Below are positions 16,146-25,030 of a stretch of DNA of 64,000 bases, piece after piece. The translations under genes and the position numbers were made by a program. Where the stretch lies: NCBI GenBank assembly GCA_963777625.1, contig CAVZRO010000017.1:62001-126000 (forward strand). The letters run 5' to 3'. The notes beneath the pieces are model-generated. The model was not told where the DNA came from, did no database searches, and saw only the letters and a list, made by a program, of their open reading frames with translations. Origin of the DNA: DATDIC01 sp963777625. Its GTDB lineage: Bacteria > Pseudomonadota > Alphaproteobacteria > Acetobacterales > Acetobacteraceae. The number at the start of each line of letters is the position of its first letter. Positions within the stretch are counted from its first letter, which is position 1.

Positions 16146-17054
16146 TCAGGCTGGCGGGTGATTCGCATGCCAGTGCCGCGCGATGTCCAGCCGCTGGCAG
16201 ATCCAGACGCCGGCCAGATTTTGCGCGTAATCCAGGAAGCGCTCCAGCGCGACTGCACGGCCGGGATGGCCCATCAGACGCATATGCAGCCCAACCGACA
16301 TCATCTTCGGCGTCTCGGCACCCTCGCGGTACAGCAAGTCGAGTGCATCCTTCAGAAAGGTGAAGAAATCATTCGCGGTGGCGAGAGCGCCCCGGATGAA
16401 ACGCGCATCATTGTTCACCAGGCTGTATGGCACCACGAGATGCGGCGTCTCGCCGACCCGCGTCCAATACGGCAACTCGTCGTTATATGCATCGGAGTTG
16501 TACAGGAAGCCGCCATGGTCCACCAACAGCCGGCGCGTGTTCACGCTCGGCGCGTAACGGCAATACCAACCAGGCGGGGGCGCACCGGTCAGACGCGTCA
16601 GGGTCGCCACCGCCTGAGCAATCTCCAGGCGCTCCGCCGCTTCCGTCAGCTCCGCATGCTTGATCCAGCGTCGGCCGTGACAACAGATGTCGAGCCCGGC
16701 CGCATCGATGGCGGCCACAAGTTCGGGGTTGCGTTCCAGCGCCACGGCGCAGGCGAACATCGTCGCCGGGACGGCGCGTTCGCGCAGAATGCGCAGCAGT
16801 CGCCAGACGCCGACGCGGCTGCCATATTCGAACATCGATTCCGCCGCGAGATCTCGCGTCTGCATGCCGCCGCTGGCGTCGATGAGCCCAGTTTCGCTAC
16901 TCCCGTCTCCATCGGGCACAGAAGGCTCGCTGCCTTCTTCGTAGTTCAGCACAACGTTCAGGGCGACGCGGGCGCCGCCCGGCCAGCGTGGGTTCGGCGG
17001 ATGAGGGCCATAACCAACGAAGTCACGAGCGGCACCGGATGGACACTGGTCCAT
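16146..17054 (-). CDS. Polysaccharide deacetylase-family protein, PuuE/allantoinase-like
   Basis: A 302-aa carbohydrate esterase 4/PuuE-like protein. The signature VVLNYEEGSEP replaces the NodB aspartate motif, as in cofactor-independent allantoinases. ICCHGRRWIKH gives the histidine pair and PPPGWYCRYAPSVNTRRLL is the next family motif. The ATG at 17054 (MDQCPSG) has GGGAA upstream; a further upstream start adds ten residues. Family members deacetylate or hydrolyse small amides or imides as well as sugars, so a role in catabolism of a nitrogen compound with the neighbouring genes is plausible. Confidence 0.85.
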   Translation of the reverse strand: MDQCPSGAARDFVGYGPHPPNPRWPGGARVALNVVLNYEEGSEPSVPDGDGSSETGLIDASGGMQTRDLAAESMFEYGSRVGVWRLLRILRERAVPATMFACAVALERNPELVAAIDAAGLDICCHGRRWIKHAELTEAAERLEIAQAVATLTRLTGAPPPGWYCRYAPSVNTRRLLVDHGGFLYNSDAYNDELPYWTRVGETPHLVVPYSLVNNDARFIRGALATANDFFTFLKDALDLLYREGAETPKMMSVGLHMRLMGHPGRAVALERFLDYAQNLAGVWICQRLDIARHWHANHPPA

Positions 17055-17759
17055 GACATTTCCCGACTGTCTGATCCGGAGCAAATCTTCGAGCGATCAA
17101 CGCGGTCGTCAAGCCAATCGGTCGAAGGTCCCCAATTTGTCGTTCAGCCGTGTGCCGGCCGCTTCGACGGTTATTGGCTGGCTCGGCCCGGGCCTGATTA
17201 TGAGAAATAGGGGGCGCTGGGATTAGCTCTCGACCAGCAGGTCCGGCGCTGCAGATAGCAACACGGTAATGGACTTTGCCCGAACCTCTCACGGCGCAAC
17301 GTCGGGGCGTGCCCGTCATGGTGGGATGAAAGCGGCAGAAGAACATCGGCTTGCCGGGTTTCGTCTGAGATCGTCTGCGCAATCCTCGACGGGCGGCAGC
17401 CTGCTCAGCTCACCGCGGCGCGCCCCTCGTGCATCACCCACTTGCCGTCGGATTGGTCCGAGCAGCGCAAGGCACTGGGCTTCAGCCGAGCAGAACCGGT
17501 CTGGCACTCACGGGTGCTGACCAGTTCCGGGGGCACAGCACCAAGGGCCCCTCAGAACTACCTCGGATCAGCAACTTTGGCTGGCGGTACACGCGAAAGC
17601 GCGATTTGGAGACGCAGGGTCCGAATTTACGGGATTGGGCTGACCTCGTCGTCTCTCGTATCACAGCGAAAGGCCACCGGCCTCAAATCCCGCCGAATGT
17701 GGCGGCATTCTTCGCGAAAGGTGGATCGACGCCTTGAACACGGGGAGACCACGATGGAG
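17055..17759. other. Intergenic stretch, no confident gene
   Basis: This 705-bp stretch lies between the deacetylase start and tRNA-Gln. Open frames of 60-120 codons occur on both strands, but their translations are rich in Arg, Pro and Ser and show no domain. A short segment just before the tRNA (about 17630-17737, plus strand; DWADLVVSRITAKGHRPQIPPNVAAFFAKGG) looks more protein-like and could be the tail of a decayed gene. The deacetylase promoter is presumably at 17060-17150. Confidence 0.5.
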
Positions 17760-17833
17760 TGGCTGGGGGACCTGGATTCGAACCAAGGTTGCCCGGTCCA
17801 GAGCCGGGAGTTCTACCGCTAAACTATCCCCCA
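17760..17833 (-). tRNA. tRNA-Gln (anticodon CTG)
   Basis: The minus strand folds as a complete cloverleaf. The acceptor stem is TGGGGGA paired with TCCCCCA, followed by discriminator G and an encoded CCA. The D-arm contains AGCGGTA. The anticodon stem CCCGG/CCGGG encloses loop CTCTGGA with CTG at the anticodon positions. The T-loop is TTCGAAT. Anticodon CTG reads the glutamine codon CAG. The U1-A72 pair and 74-nt length are normal for tRNA-Gln. Confidence 0.93.
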
Positions 17834-17925
17834 GCAGCAGACGGGTCAGATAGCACTTCATTCTCCCTGCGACAACCGATCGACCCGCGCTCGCCTTAAA
17901 TCCGTCCGCGCGATAGGGTCCGTGC

Positions 17926-18650
17926 ATGCTCGAATTCCTGCCGGCGCCCGGCTCGCTGCCTTCGCATATACGGGTATACGCCATCGGGGACGTGCACGGC
18001 TGCCTCGACCGGCTCGTCGCCCTTCATGCGGATATCGCCGCGGACCTCACTGAGCGCCCCGTCGCCGAGCCGCTGTTGATCCATATGGGCGACTACGTGG
18101 ACCGGGGTCCGGACAGCGCCGGCGTGATCGAGCGTCTGGCGGCAGGCCATCTGAACTGCCGGTGATCAACCTGCCGGTCGTCAACCTGATGGGCAATCAC
18201 GAGGACCTGATGCTGTCGGCGCTGGAGCACCCGTCCGATGCCTCGGTGCAGCTTTGGCTGATGAACGGGGGGGCCAACTCCCTGCATAGCTGGGGCATTC
18301 CGCGCACCACCGCTGCCGCCGAATGGGCCAGCCGCCTGCCCGCCCGGCATCTGGCTTTCCTGCGCAATCTCGCGGTCAGCCATTCGGCGGGCGGCTACCT
18401 GTTCGTGCATGCCGGCGTACGTCCCGGATTGCCCCTGGAGCGCCAGTCGCCCCACGACCTGCTGTGGATCCGCGAACCATTCCTGTCGTCCTCGGCGGAT
18501 TTCGGCGCCGTGGTGGTGCATGGGCACACGCCGCGGGGACGCCCTGAAGTTCGCCGCAACCGGATCGGCATCGACACCGGCGCCGTGATGGGCGGGAACC
18601 TGACCTGTGTCGTCCTGGAAGGTGACCGCATGGCATTCCTGAGCCGCTGA
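17926..18650 (+). CDS. Serine/threonine-type metallophosphoesterase (single-base frameshift)
   Basis: A calcineurin-like phosphatase of the bacterial PrpA/ApaH-like type. The metal motifs are in order: GDVHGC, GDYVDRGPDS, then in the next frame GNHED, HAGVRPG and GHTPRG. A missing base at about 18156-18162 separates the first 79 codons from the rest, which continues PVINLPVVNLMGNHED. With one base restored the protein is about 241 aa and lacks no motif. It would dephosphorylate phosphoproteins or small phosphate esters in the cytoplasm. It lies between tRNA-Gln and hldE, 50 bp before the latter. Confidence 0.85.
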
Positions 18651-18700
18651 CCTAACCCTTTGCTTGCAAGCAAGCTGTCCGCTCTGTTACGGCACCCGGT

Positions 18701-20188
18701 ATGAATCAGATCGCTGCCGCCGAACCACCGTTTCCGTCAGGGCATCCGGACCTCGCCGAGGCGGCGCGGAAGCTGGGGCACACCAGCGTGCTGGTCATCG
18801 GCGACGTCATGCTCGACCGCTATGTCTATGGGGAGGTCAGCCGCATCAGCCCGGAAGCGCCGGTGCCGATTCTGACCGAGGCACGGGAGCTGCAAATGCC
18901 GGGCGGCGCCGGCAATGTGGTGCGTAATCTCACCGCCCTGGGGGTCGCAACTGCCTTCATTTCCGTCGTCGGCGACGATCAGACGGGCTCCGACCTCACC
19001 GGCCTGATCGGCGGACAACCCAACGTGGAGCCATGGCTGCTGGTGGAAGGTGGCCGGACGACCACGCTCAAGACCCGCTACATCTCTTGCGGCCAGCAAC
19101 TGCTGCGCGCCGATCGCGAGCAGGTGCTGCCGATCAACGCCAGGCTGGCGGATCGCGTGCTGCGCATCGCCCGCGACGCGATGGCGGCGACCAGCGTCAC
19201 GATCCTGTCCGACTACCGCAAAGGCATGCTGGCCGGCGATCTTCCGGCGCGTCTGATCGACGCTGCCCGCCACGCCGGGCGCAAGCTGATCGTCGATCCG
19301 AAAGGACAGGATTTCTCGCTCTACGGCGGGGCCGACATCATCACCCCCAACCGTCGCGAGCTGGGCGATGCCACCGGCATGCCGGTGGAGACCGAAGCCG
19401 AGATCGTCGCCGCCGCCACCGCGGTGCGGGAACGGTTCGGCTTTGGCGCTGTGCTGGTAACGCGCGCCAAAGACGGCATGACCTTGGTCGATGCCGCCGG
19501 CGAACAACATTTTCCCGCCGAGGCGGCCGCGGTGTACGACGTCTCCGGGGCCGGAGACACCGTTGCCGCAACGCTGGCGGCCGGACTGGCGGCGCGTCTG
19601 CCGCTGCCGGTTGCCGTCCGGCTGGCCAACATCGCCGCCGGTATCGTCGTCGGCAAGGTCGGCACCGCCGTCGCGCGGCAGGCCGACCTGCTCGCCGCCA
19701 TCTCGCCGCGCGGCGGTGCGCTCCGCAAGGTGGCCACCCGCGAGGAGGCCGCCGAGCACGTGGAACGCTGGCGCCATCGCGGCTGGCGCACCGGCTTCAC
19801 CAACGGCTGCTTCGACCTGCTGCATCCCGGCCACGTGCATCTGCTGGAGCAGGCGCGCGCCGCGTGCGACAGGCTCGTGGTGGGACTGAACAGCGATGCC
19901 AGCGTGCGCCGTCTGAAGGGCGACGGCCGTCCGGTGCAGCAGGAGGCTGCCCGCGCCGCCGTGCTGGCGAGCCTCGCCTGCGTCGATCTGGTGTGCACGT
20001 TCGACGAAGACACACCCGAGGCACTGCTGCGCGAGATCCGCCCCGACGTGCTGGTGAAGGGTGCCGATTACGCGATCGACGAAGTGGTCGGTGCCGAACT
20101 GGTGCGCAGTTGGGGCGGTCGGGTGATGCTGGCGGATCTGATGCCCGGCCATTCGACCACCGCCACGGTGGAGCGTATCCGCGGCTGA
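18701..20188 (+). CDS. hldE: Bifunctional D-glycero-beta-D-manno-heptose-7-phosphate kinase/heptose-1-phosphate adenylyltransferase
   Basis: A 495-aa, two-domain cytoplasmic enzyme making ADP-heptose for the LPS inner core. The N-terminal PfkB/ribokinase domain (about 1-335) has VLVIGDVMLDRYVYG, GGAGNVVRNL, IITPNRRELGDATG and the catalytic VSGAGDTVAATLAAG. The C-terminal nucleotidyltransferase domain (about 360-495) has TNGCFDLLHPGHVHLLEQAR and the later STTATVERIR. Length matches E. coli HldE. It starts at an ATG at 18701, 50 bp after the phosphoesterase, and is two bases short of the convergent MBL gene. Confidence 0.95.
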   Translation: MNQIAAAEPPFPSGHPDLAEAARKLGHTSVLVIGDVMLDRYVYGEVSRISPEAPVPILTEARELQMPGGAGNVVRNLTALGVATAFISVVGDDQTGSDLTGLIGGQPNVEPWLLVEGGRTTTLKTRYISCGQQLLRADREQVLPINARLADRVLRIARDAMAATSVTILSDYRKGMLAGDLPARLIDAARHAGRKLIVDPKGQDFSLYGGADIITPNRRELGDATGMPVETEAEIVAAATAVRERFGFGAVLVTRAKDGMTLVDAAGEQHFPAEAAAVYDVSGAGDTVAATLAAGLAARLPLPVAVRLANIAAGIVVGKVGTAVARQADLLAAISPRGGALRKVATREEAAEHVERWRHRGWRTGFTNGCFDLLHPGHVHLLEQARAACDRLVVGLNSDASVRRLKGDGRPVQQEAARAAVLASLACVDLVCTFDEDTPEALLREIRPDVLVKGADYAIDEVVGAELVRSWGGRVMLADLMPGHSTTATVERIRG

Positions 20189-20189
20189 T

Positions 20190-21006
20190 TCAATCGGCCG
20201 GCGGGCGGCTGACTGCCTGGATGTAACGCCGCGCGGAGTGGGCCAGCACGGCCTTACCGCCGGTGGCGATGATGCGTTCCCACCAGGCGCCATAGATCGG
20301 ATCGAACGGCCAGCGATCCAGCACGTCCGCGATGTGTTGCACCGATGTGGCGTCGAGCGGGATCAGGTCCGGATAGCTGCGCATGAAACTGACGTTCTTG
20401 TCGGGCCCGACCTGCACGATATCGCCGGACAGAAGTGCGCCGGTGCCGTCGGCGCCGTCGGCCCAATGCAGGACCTGTACCACCGGCAAAGTGTCCGCCG
20501 CAGCGGATCAGCGTGATACCCGGCACGATCATTTGCGTTTCGCCGTCCCAGAAGCGTACCAGCGGGTCGGGCCGCATCACCCAGCGCCGGTCAGCCGCGT
20601 GCAGCCATATCGGGGCCTGAAACGCGTGCGCCCATTCCACCATCGCGGCATAGTAATGCGGATGCGAGATCGCGATTGCCGCGATACCGCCCAGCGCCCG
20701 CACGATCTCGATCGTTGCCGCGTCGATGAAGCTGATACAATCCCATAGCACGTTGCCGGCGGCGGTCTTGACCAGCAGGGCACGCTGGCCGATGGCGAAG
20801 GCTGGCACCGTGCCGATCCCGATCAGGCCCGCTTCGTACTGACCGAACGCGTTGCGGTGCACCCGCCGCATCTGCTCAAGCGTGGTCCATGACTGTCCGA
20901 GCGGGTTCACGTATTGCCGCTCCTCCTGGCAGATCATGCAGCCGGGCGGCGCATTGTCCGCTGGTGCATACTGGGTGCCGCAGGTGGTGCAGATGAATGC
21001 GGGCAT
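20190..21006 (-). CDS. MBL-fold hydrolase with N-terminal zinc-ribbon (single-base frameshift)
   Basis: The N-terminus has four cysteines in rubredoxin-like spacing (CTTC at about 5-8, CMIC at about 22-25). A metallo-beta-lactamase fold follows, in which AISHPHYYAAMVEWA replaces the classical HxHxDH, so metal binding may be altered. Between about 20480 and 20490 the frame shifts from GGHFAGGT to VLHWADGADGTGALLSGDIVQVGPD, the next MBL motif. Restoring the frame gives about 272 aa. The ATG at 21006 begins MPAFICTTCG. It is convergent with hldE and 56 bp downstream of the GntR gene on the same strand. Confidence 0.78.
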
Positions 21007-21062
21007 GCGGTCCTCCGTTGTTCGATATCGCCGGATGCCGAGCATAGCGCGTAGCGGCGCCG

Positions 21063-21728
21063 CTATCTCGCCGCCATTTGCTGCAGCAGGTCCTGCCTGG
21101 CGAGTTCGCAGTGCATGACGGTAAGTGCGAGCACCAGGTTCCGGTTGTGACCGCGATAGGCCTCGATAAGCTGGAAATGCTCCTCGATCGCCTGCGCCTG
21201 ACGGCGATCGGAAATTCCGAACTGCCGGCGAAGCGAGGAAACCAGCTCCCAGCCGCCCTGGACCATCCGCAAAGCGTCCTCGTTGTCGGCGAAATTGTAA
21301 ATCGCGGCGTGGAAGTCGCGATTCGCCGCGAAGGCGCGTGCCGAGTCGCCGATCGCCAGGCTGGCTTTATGTGCTTCGGCAAAAACCCGAAGCTGGTCCA
21401 CCTGCGACGGCGATATCTGCGTCGCGCATTTTCCCGCCACCATGCTATCGAGGGCGGCCCGGCAATCATAGATGTTGCTTACCACGCGGTGATCGACACT
21501 GCGCACCAGCGCACCGCGCCGCGGCAGGATCCGCACCAGCCGGTGCCCTTCGATCATGCGCAGCGCTTCCCTGACTGGCAGGTGGCTGACACCATAGCGC
21601 TTCGCCAGCCTGGCGATGGTTATCCGTTCGCCGGGCACCAGGACCCCATGGAATATGTCGCTGCGCAGGCGGCTGGCAATGACATCCGCCACCGTATCCG
21701 CGCCGCACCGTTTTTGTCGCGTCGTCAT
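21063..21728 (-). CDS. GntR-family transcriptional regulator (FCD/FadR-type)
   Basis: A 221-aa regulator with a winged HTH at about 15-80 (VIASRLRSDIFHGVLVPGERITIARLAKRYGVSHLPVREALRMIEGHRLV) and a C-terminal helical FCD domain containing the metal/effector pattern FHAAIYNFADNEDALR. It is divergent from the dehydrogenase/ABC cassette, with two identical TTTGATCAAA palindromes in the 389-bp spacer. It probably represses both itself and that cassette until a sugar-acid effector is present; this is inference. Confidence 0.88.
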   Translation of the reverse strand: MTTRQKRCGADTVADVIASRLRSDIFHGVLVPGERITIARLAKRYGVSHLPVREALRMIEGHRLVRILPRRGALVRSVDHRVVSNIYDCRAALDSMVAGKCATQISPSQVDQLRVFAEAHKASLAIGDSARAFAANRDFHAAIYNFADNEDALRMVQGGWELVSSLRRQFGISDRRQAQAIEEHFQLIEAYRGHNRNLVLALTVMHCELARQDLLQQMAAR

Positions 21729-22117
21729 GTCCTGTCTTTGCGGTGACCAGCCAGCCCACTATGGAAACCTCACCAGCCTATCAGCATATCCTGTTTTTGA
21801 TCAAATCGAATCAGCGTTTGAACGATATACGATCGCCCTCGACACACTCCGGCAGACCCTCCTGCCCCGCCTGCTACCCCGCTTGCCGACCATTCAACGC
21901 GGCAGCATTTATCTTCGCTCTCCTGCTGTCCATGCAGCACCAGTCGGGCGATTTGTCCGGGGCACGGGGTTGGATTGACAGGCTAGTTGGTGGGGGATAA
22001 GGTTTTGATCAAACAGTGGCAAGCTGTAACCTTTCAGGAGGAGCGTTCCCGCATGCGGCATCCTAGCCGTTTCCTTGCAATTGTAGCGGCCTGCACGCAG
22101 CGGCACGGGAGCAACCC
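21729..22117. promoter_or_regulatory. Divergent promoter region with two TTTGATCAAA palindromes (21796-21805 and 22004-22013)
   Basis: This 389-bp spacer separates the GntR gene from the dehydrogenase gene and has no coding signal. The two exact 10-bp palindromes are 208 bp apart, about 70 bp upstream of the GntR start and about 105 bp upstream of the dehydrogenase start. Both are embedded in T-rich context (TTTTGATCAAA). Their placement near each divergent start suggests operators, perhaps with looping. Confidence 0.6.
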
Positions 22118-23161
22118 ATGCGCGGTGTAGTGTTCACCGGCGGCCGTGAACTGGAGCTGATGGAATTCCCTGATCCCACCCCAGGCCCGGATGAGGTCGT
22201 GGTGGAGATGAAGGCATCGGGCATGTGCGGCAGCGATCTCCACAAATATCGTCTGCCGAAAGCCGGTGCCGATATGGCCGGCCGGCCGGCCAACCCGGTA
22301 ATCATGGGCCACGAACCCTGTGGGATCATCGCCGCGCTTGGTCCAGGCGTGACCGAGCGGGAGGCGCGCGTCGGGCAGCGGGTCATGGTGCACCATTACC
22401 AGGGTTGCACCCAGTGCATCCATTGCCGCTCCGGCTGGCAGCAACTTTGCCAGCAAGTGCCGGTAAAAGTGTACGGCAGCAACACCCATGGCGGACACGC
22501 GCGCTACCTGAAGGTTCCAGTCAATACCATCGTGCCGCTGCCCGAGGAGCTGAGCTTTGCGGCCGGCGCCGCGATCTCGTGCGGCACCGGCACGGCCTAT
22601 AGCGCACTGCGGCGCATGAATATTTCGGGAAATGATACCATCGCCATTTTCGGCCAGGGGCCAGTCGGATTATCCGCGACCCAGCTTGCCAGGGCGATGG
22701 GCGCGCAGGTGATCGCGCTCGATATCAGCGCCGAGCGGCTGGCGCGGGCGAAGGAATTCGGCGCTGACGAGACGGTGAACCCCGCGTCCCACGACGCGGT
22801 TGCCGCCATCAAGGAGTTCACGAATGGGCGCTACGCCGACCTGACGCTGGATACGTCCAGCGCGCCCGATGCACGGCTGGCGGCCATCCGCAGCACCAAG
22901 GTGTGGGGCACCATGTGTTTCGTCGGCGAGGGCGGCGATGTCCGGATCGAGGTCAGCCCGCATCTGCTTCGCCGGCAGCTCACGCTGATTGCGTCCTGGA
23001 CCTTCTCGAACGTGATCCAGGCCGAATGCGCACGCTTCGTGGTGCAACGCCAGGTCGATGTGGACCGGTTGTTCACCGATCACTGGAACCTGGATGAAGC
23101 GGCGGCAGCGTATCGGAAGTTCGACACCCAGACGACCGGGAAAGGCGTCTTCCTGATGTAA
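22118..23161 (+). CDS. Zinc-dependent medium-chain alcohol/sorbitol dehydrogenase
   Basis: A 347-aa MDR-family enzyme. Catalytic zinc ligands are in GMCGSDLHKY and GHEPCG. A structural zinc site is formed by four cysteines in CTQCIHCRSGWQQLC. The NAD(P) Rossmann motif is IFGQGPVGLSATQLARAMGA, followed by ALDISAERLARAKEFGAD. It should oxidise a secondary alcohol or polyol imported by the downstream ABC proteins. It is the first gene of the cassette, followed after 47 bp by the permease gene. Start ATG at 22118; no clear Shine-Dalgarno. Confidence 0.88.
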   Translation: MRGVVFTGGRELELMEFPDPTPGPDEVVVEMKASGMCGSDLHKYRLPKAGADMAGRPANPVIMGHEPCGIIAALGPGVTEREARVGQRVMVHHYQGCTQCIHCRSGWQQLCQQVPVKVYGSNTHGGHARYLKVPVNTIVPLPEELSFAAGAAISCGTGTAYSALRRMNISGNDTIAIFGQGPVGLSATQLARAMGAQVIALDISAERLARAKEFGADETVNPASHDAVAAIKEFTNGRYADLTLDTSSAPDARLAAIRSTKVWGTMCFVGEGGDVRIEVSPHLLRRQLTLIASWTFSNVIQAECARFVVQRQVDVDRLFTDHWNLDEAAAAYRKFDTQTTGKGVFLM

Positions 23162-23208
23162 TGACGTCGGAGCCCGCCGGGCGGAAGCTCCAGTAAACAG
23201 GGACCTCC

Positions 23209-24147
23209 ATGGCAGAAGCAGGGGTCGTCCAGCGGCGCGGACGGGTGCTGACCGGCTTTACGGCGCCGCCGATGTCGCGCGTGTATCGTTGGCTCGATCG
23301 CCAGTTCACGCTGGTGGCGACGTTGCCGACCGCGCTGCTGATGGTGGCGGTCCTCGGCATTCCCCTGCTCATCTCATTCTATCTCAGCCTCGAAGGTTGG
23401 AACGTCAGCCAGGCGTTGTTTGGCGGCCGTTTCGTCGGCACGGAAAACTACCAGGACCTGCTGACCGATCCCGATTTCATCAGCAGCCTGCTGCTGACCC
23501 TGGGTTATACGGTCGTCGTCGTGGCGGCCGAAATGGCCCTCGGGCTGGCCATCGCACTGCTGCTGAACGTCGATTTGCCGTTCATCGGCCTGTTCCGCAC
23601 CGCGCTCGTGGTGCCGATGATGATGACACCGGTGGTGGCGGCGTTCTGCTGGCGGCTGCTGCTGGACCCGACCAACGGCGTGATCAACTACTGGATCGGG
23701 CAGCACATCGTCTGGCTCGGCCAGCCCGGCACCGCACGATTGTCGGTGGCGGTGGTGAATGTCTGGCAGAACGCACCCTACGTGGCGATCCTGCTGCTGG
23801 CCGGGTTGCGATCCTTGCCGTCCGAACCGCTGGAAGCGGCATCGATCGACGGAGCCGGCCGCCTGCAAGTGTTTTGGCACGTCACGCTGCCACTGCTGCG
23901 CTCCTATCTGATCGTGGCACTGTTGTTGCGCACGATCTTCGAGTTTCGCACCTTCGACAACGTCTACGTCATGACCAGCGGCGGCCCGGCGAGTGCCACG
24001 ATGCTGCTGTCGATGTACACCTATCTGGCCTCGTTCCAGCAGTTCGATCTCAGCCTGGGGGCGGCATCATCCTGGGTCATGCTGGTGATCTCGCTGCTGC
24101 TCTGTGGCTTGTTCATTGCGGCGATCCGCCGACGGAGTGCGGTCTGA
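23209..24147 (+). CDS. Carbohydrate ABC transporter permease (MalF/UgpA-type)
   Basis: A 312-aa inner-membrane permease with about six transmembrane segments and the EAA loop EPLEAASIDGAGRLQVFWHVTLPLLR. The first membrane segment is LPTALLMVAVLGIPLLISFYL. CAGGGACCTCC precedes the ATG at 23209. The stop overlaps the start of the second permease by one base (TGATG). It works with the next permease and the binding protein at 25031. No ATPase gene is present in the cassette. Confidence 0.9.
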   Translation: MAEAGVVQRRGRVLTGFTAPPMSRVYRWLDRQFTLVATLPTALLMVAVLGIPLLISFYLSLEGWNVSQALFGGRFVGTENYQDLLTDPDFISSLLLTLGYTVVVVAAEMALGLAIALLLNVDLPFIGLFRTALVVPMMMTPVVAAFCWRLLLDPTNGVINYWIGQHIVWLGQPGTARLSVAVVNVWQNAPYVAILLLAGLRSLPSEPLEAASIDGAGRLQVFWHVTLPLLRSYLIVALLLRTIFEFRTFDNVYVMTSGGPASATMLLSMYTYLASFQQFDLSLGAASSWVMLVISLLLCGLFIAAIRRRSAV

Positions 24148-24998
24148 TGCAGCGGCGATTCACCAGGCGAACGGTACGGCGCCGGATGCTCGCCGCCAGT
24201 GTCTATGCCGGGCTGCTGGCGATGGCGGCGGCGTTCCTGTTTCCGCTTCTGTGGGTGCTCGGGCTGTCGTTCAAGACACGGCTGCAGGTCTACGCGGTGC
24301 CGCCCCTGTTCTTCTGGAAGCCCACGCTCGAGAATTATATTGCGGTGCTGCGCAACGGCGACTTCCTGCAGGCCTTCGTCAACAGCCTGGTGATCGCCTC
24401 CGGCGCGGTTTTGTTATCGCTTTGTATCGGTGTGCCGACCGCTTACGCGATGGCGCGATTCCCGTTCCGCGGCCGATCCTTGATGTTTTTCACGCTGCTG
24501 ATCATGCGCATGCTGCCCCCCATCGCTGTGCTGATCCCGATGTACGTGCTGTTCAGCCGGCTCGGGCTGAGCACCACCCGGCTGTCCGTGGTGCTGGCCT
24601 ACACCACTTTCAGCCTGCCGCTGGTGGTATGGATCATGCGCGGCATCTTCGAGGAGCTGCCCCGCGAACTGGAGGAAAGCGCCTGGGTCGATGGGGCAAC
24701 CCGCTATGCCGCGTTCGGCCGCGTGGTGATGCCGCTGGTCCGCCCGGCCCTGGTCGCTGCGACGATCCTGTGCCTGCAGCTGGCGTGGAACGACTTCCTG
24801 TTCGCCGCCGTGCTGACCAGCAACGCGACGAAGACGCTGCCGGTCTTGATGGCGGCTTATTCGGGCAGCGATACCGGCGTTGATTGGGGCGGCATGACAG
24901 CGTCCGGCGTACTGGTCGTGATACCGGTGATCATCTTCTCGTTTCTTGCGCAACGACACCTCGTGGCGGGACTGTCGTCAGGCGCGGTGAAGGGATGA
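24147..24998 (+). CDS. Carbohydrate ABC transporter permease (MalG/UgpE-type)
   Basis: A 283-aa permease with the EAA loop LEESAWVDGATRYAAFGRVVMPLVRP and the family motif LTSNATKTLPVLMAAYSG near the C-terminus. The true start is the ATG at 24147 (MQRRFTRRTVRRRML), overlapping the upstream stop. It pairs with the preceding MalF-type permease to form the transmembrane pore of a sugar or polyol importer. Confidence 0.9.
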   Translation: MQRRFTRRTVRRRMLAASVYAGLLAMAAAFLFPLLWVLGLSFKTRLQVYAVPPLFFWKPTLENYIAVLRNGDFLQAFVNSLVIASGAVLLSLCIGVPTAYAMARFPFRGRSLMFFTLLIMRMLPPIAVLIPMYVLFSRLGLSTTRLSVVLAYTTFSLPLVVWIMRGIFEELPRELEESAWVDGATRYAAFGRVVMPLVRPALVAATILCLQLAWNDFLFAAVLTSNATKTLPVLMAAYSGSDTGVDWGGMTASGVLVVIPVIIFSFLAQRHLVAGLSSGAVKG

Positions 24999-25030
24999 GC
25001 GGTGGCCTGGATAACAGGGGAGGAAGTCTG

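Noticed and set aside
18737..20293. 518-codon minus-strand frame over hldE
   Set aside because: hldE is intact on the plus strand, with all kinase and nucleotidyltransferase motifs.
23289..24998. 569-codon frame treated as one permease fusion
   Set aside because: The first half is a shadow of the MalF-type gene; the real MalG-type gene begins at 24147.
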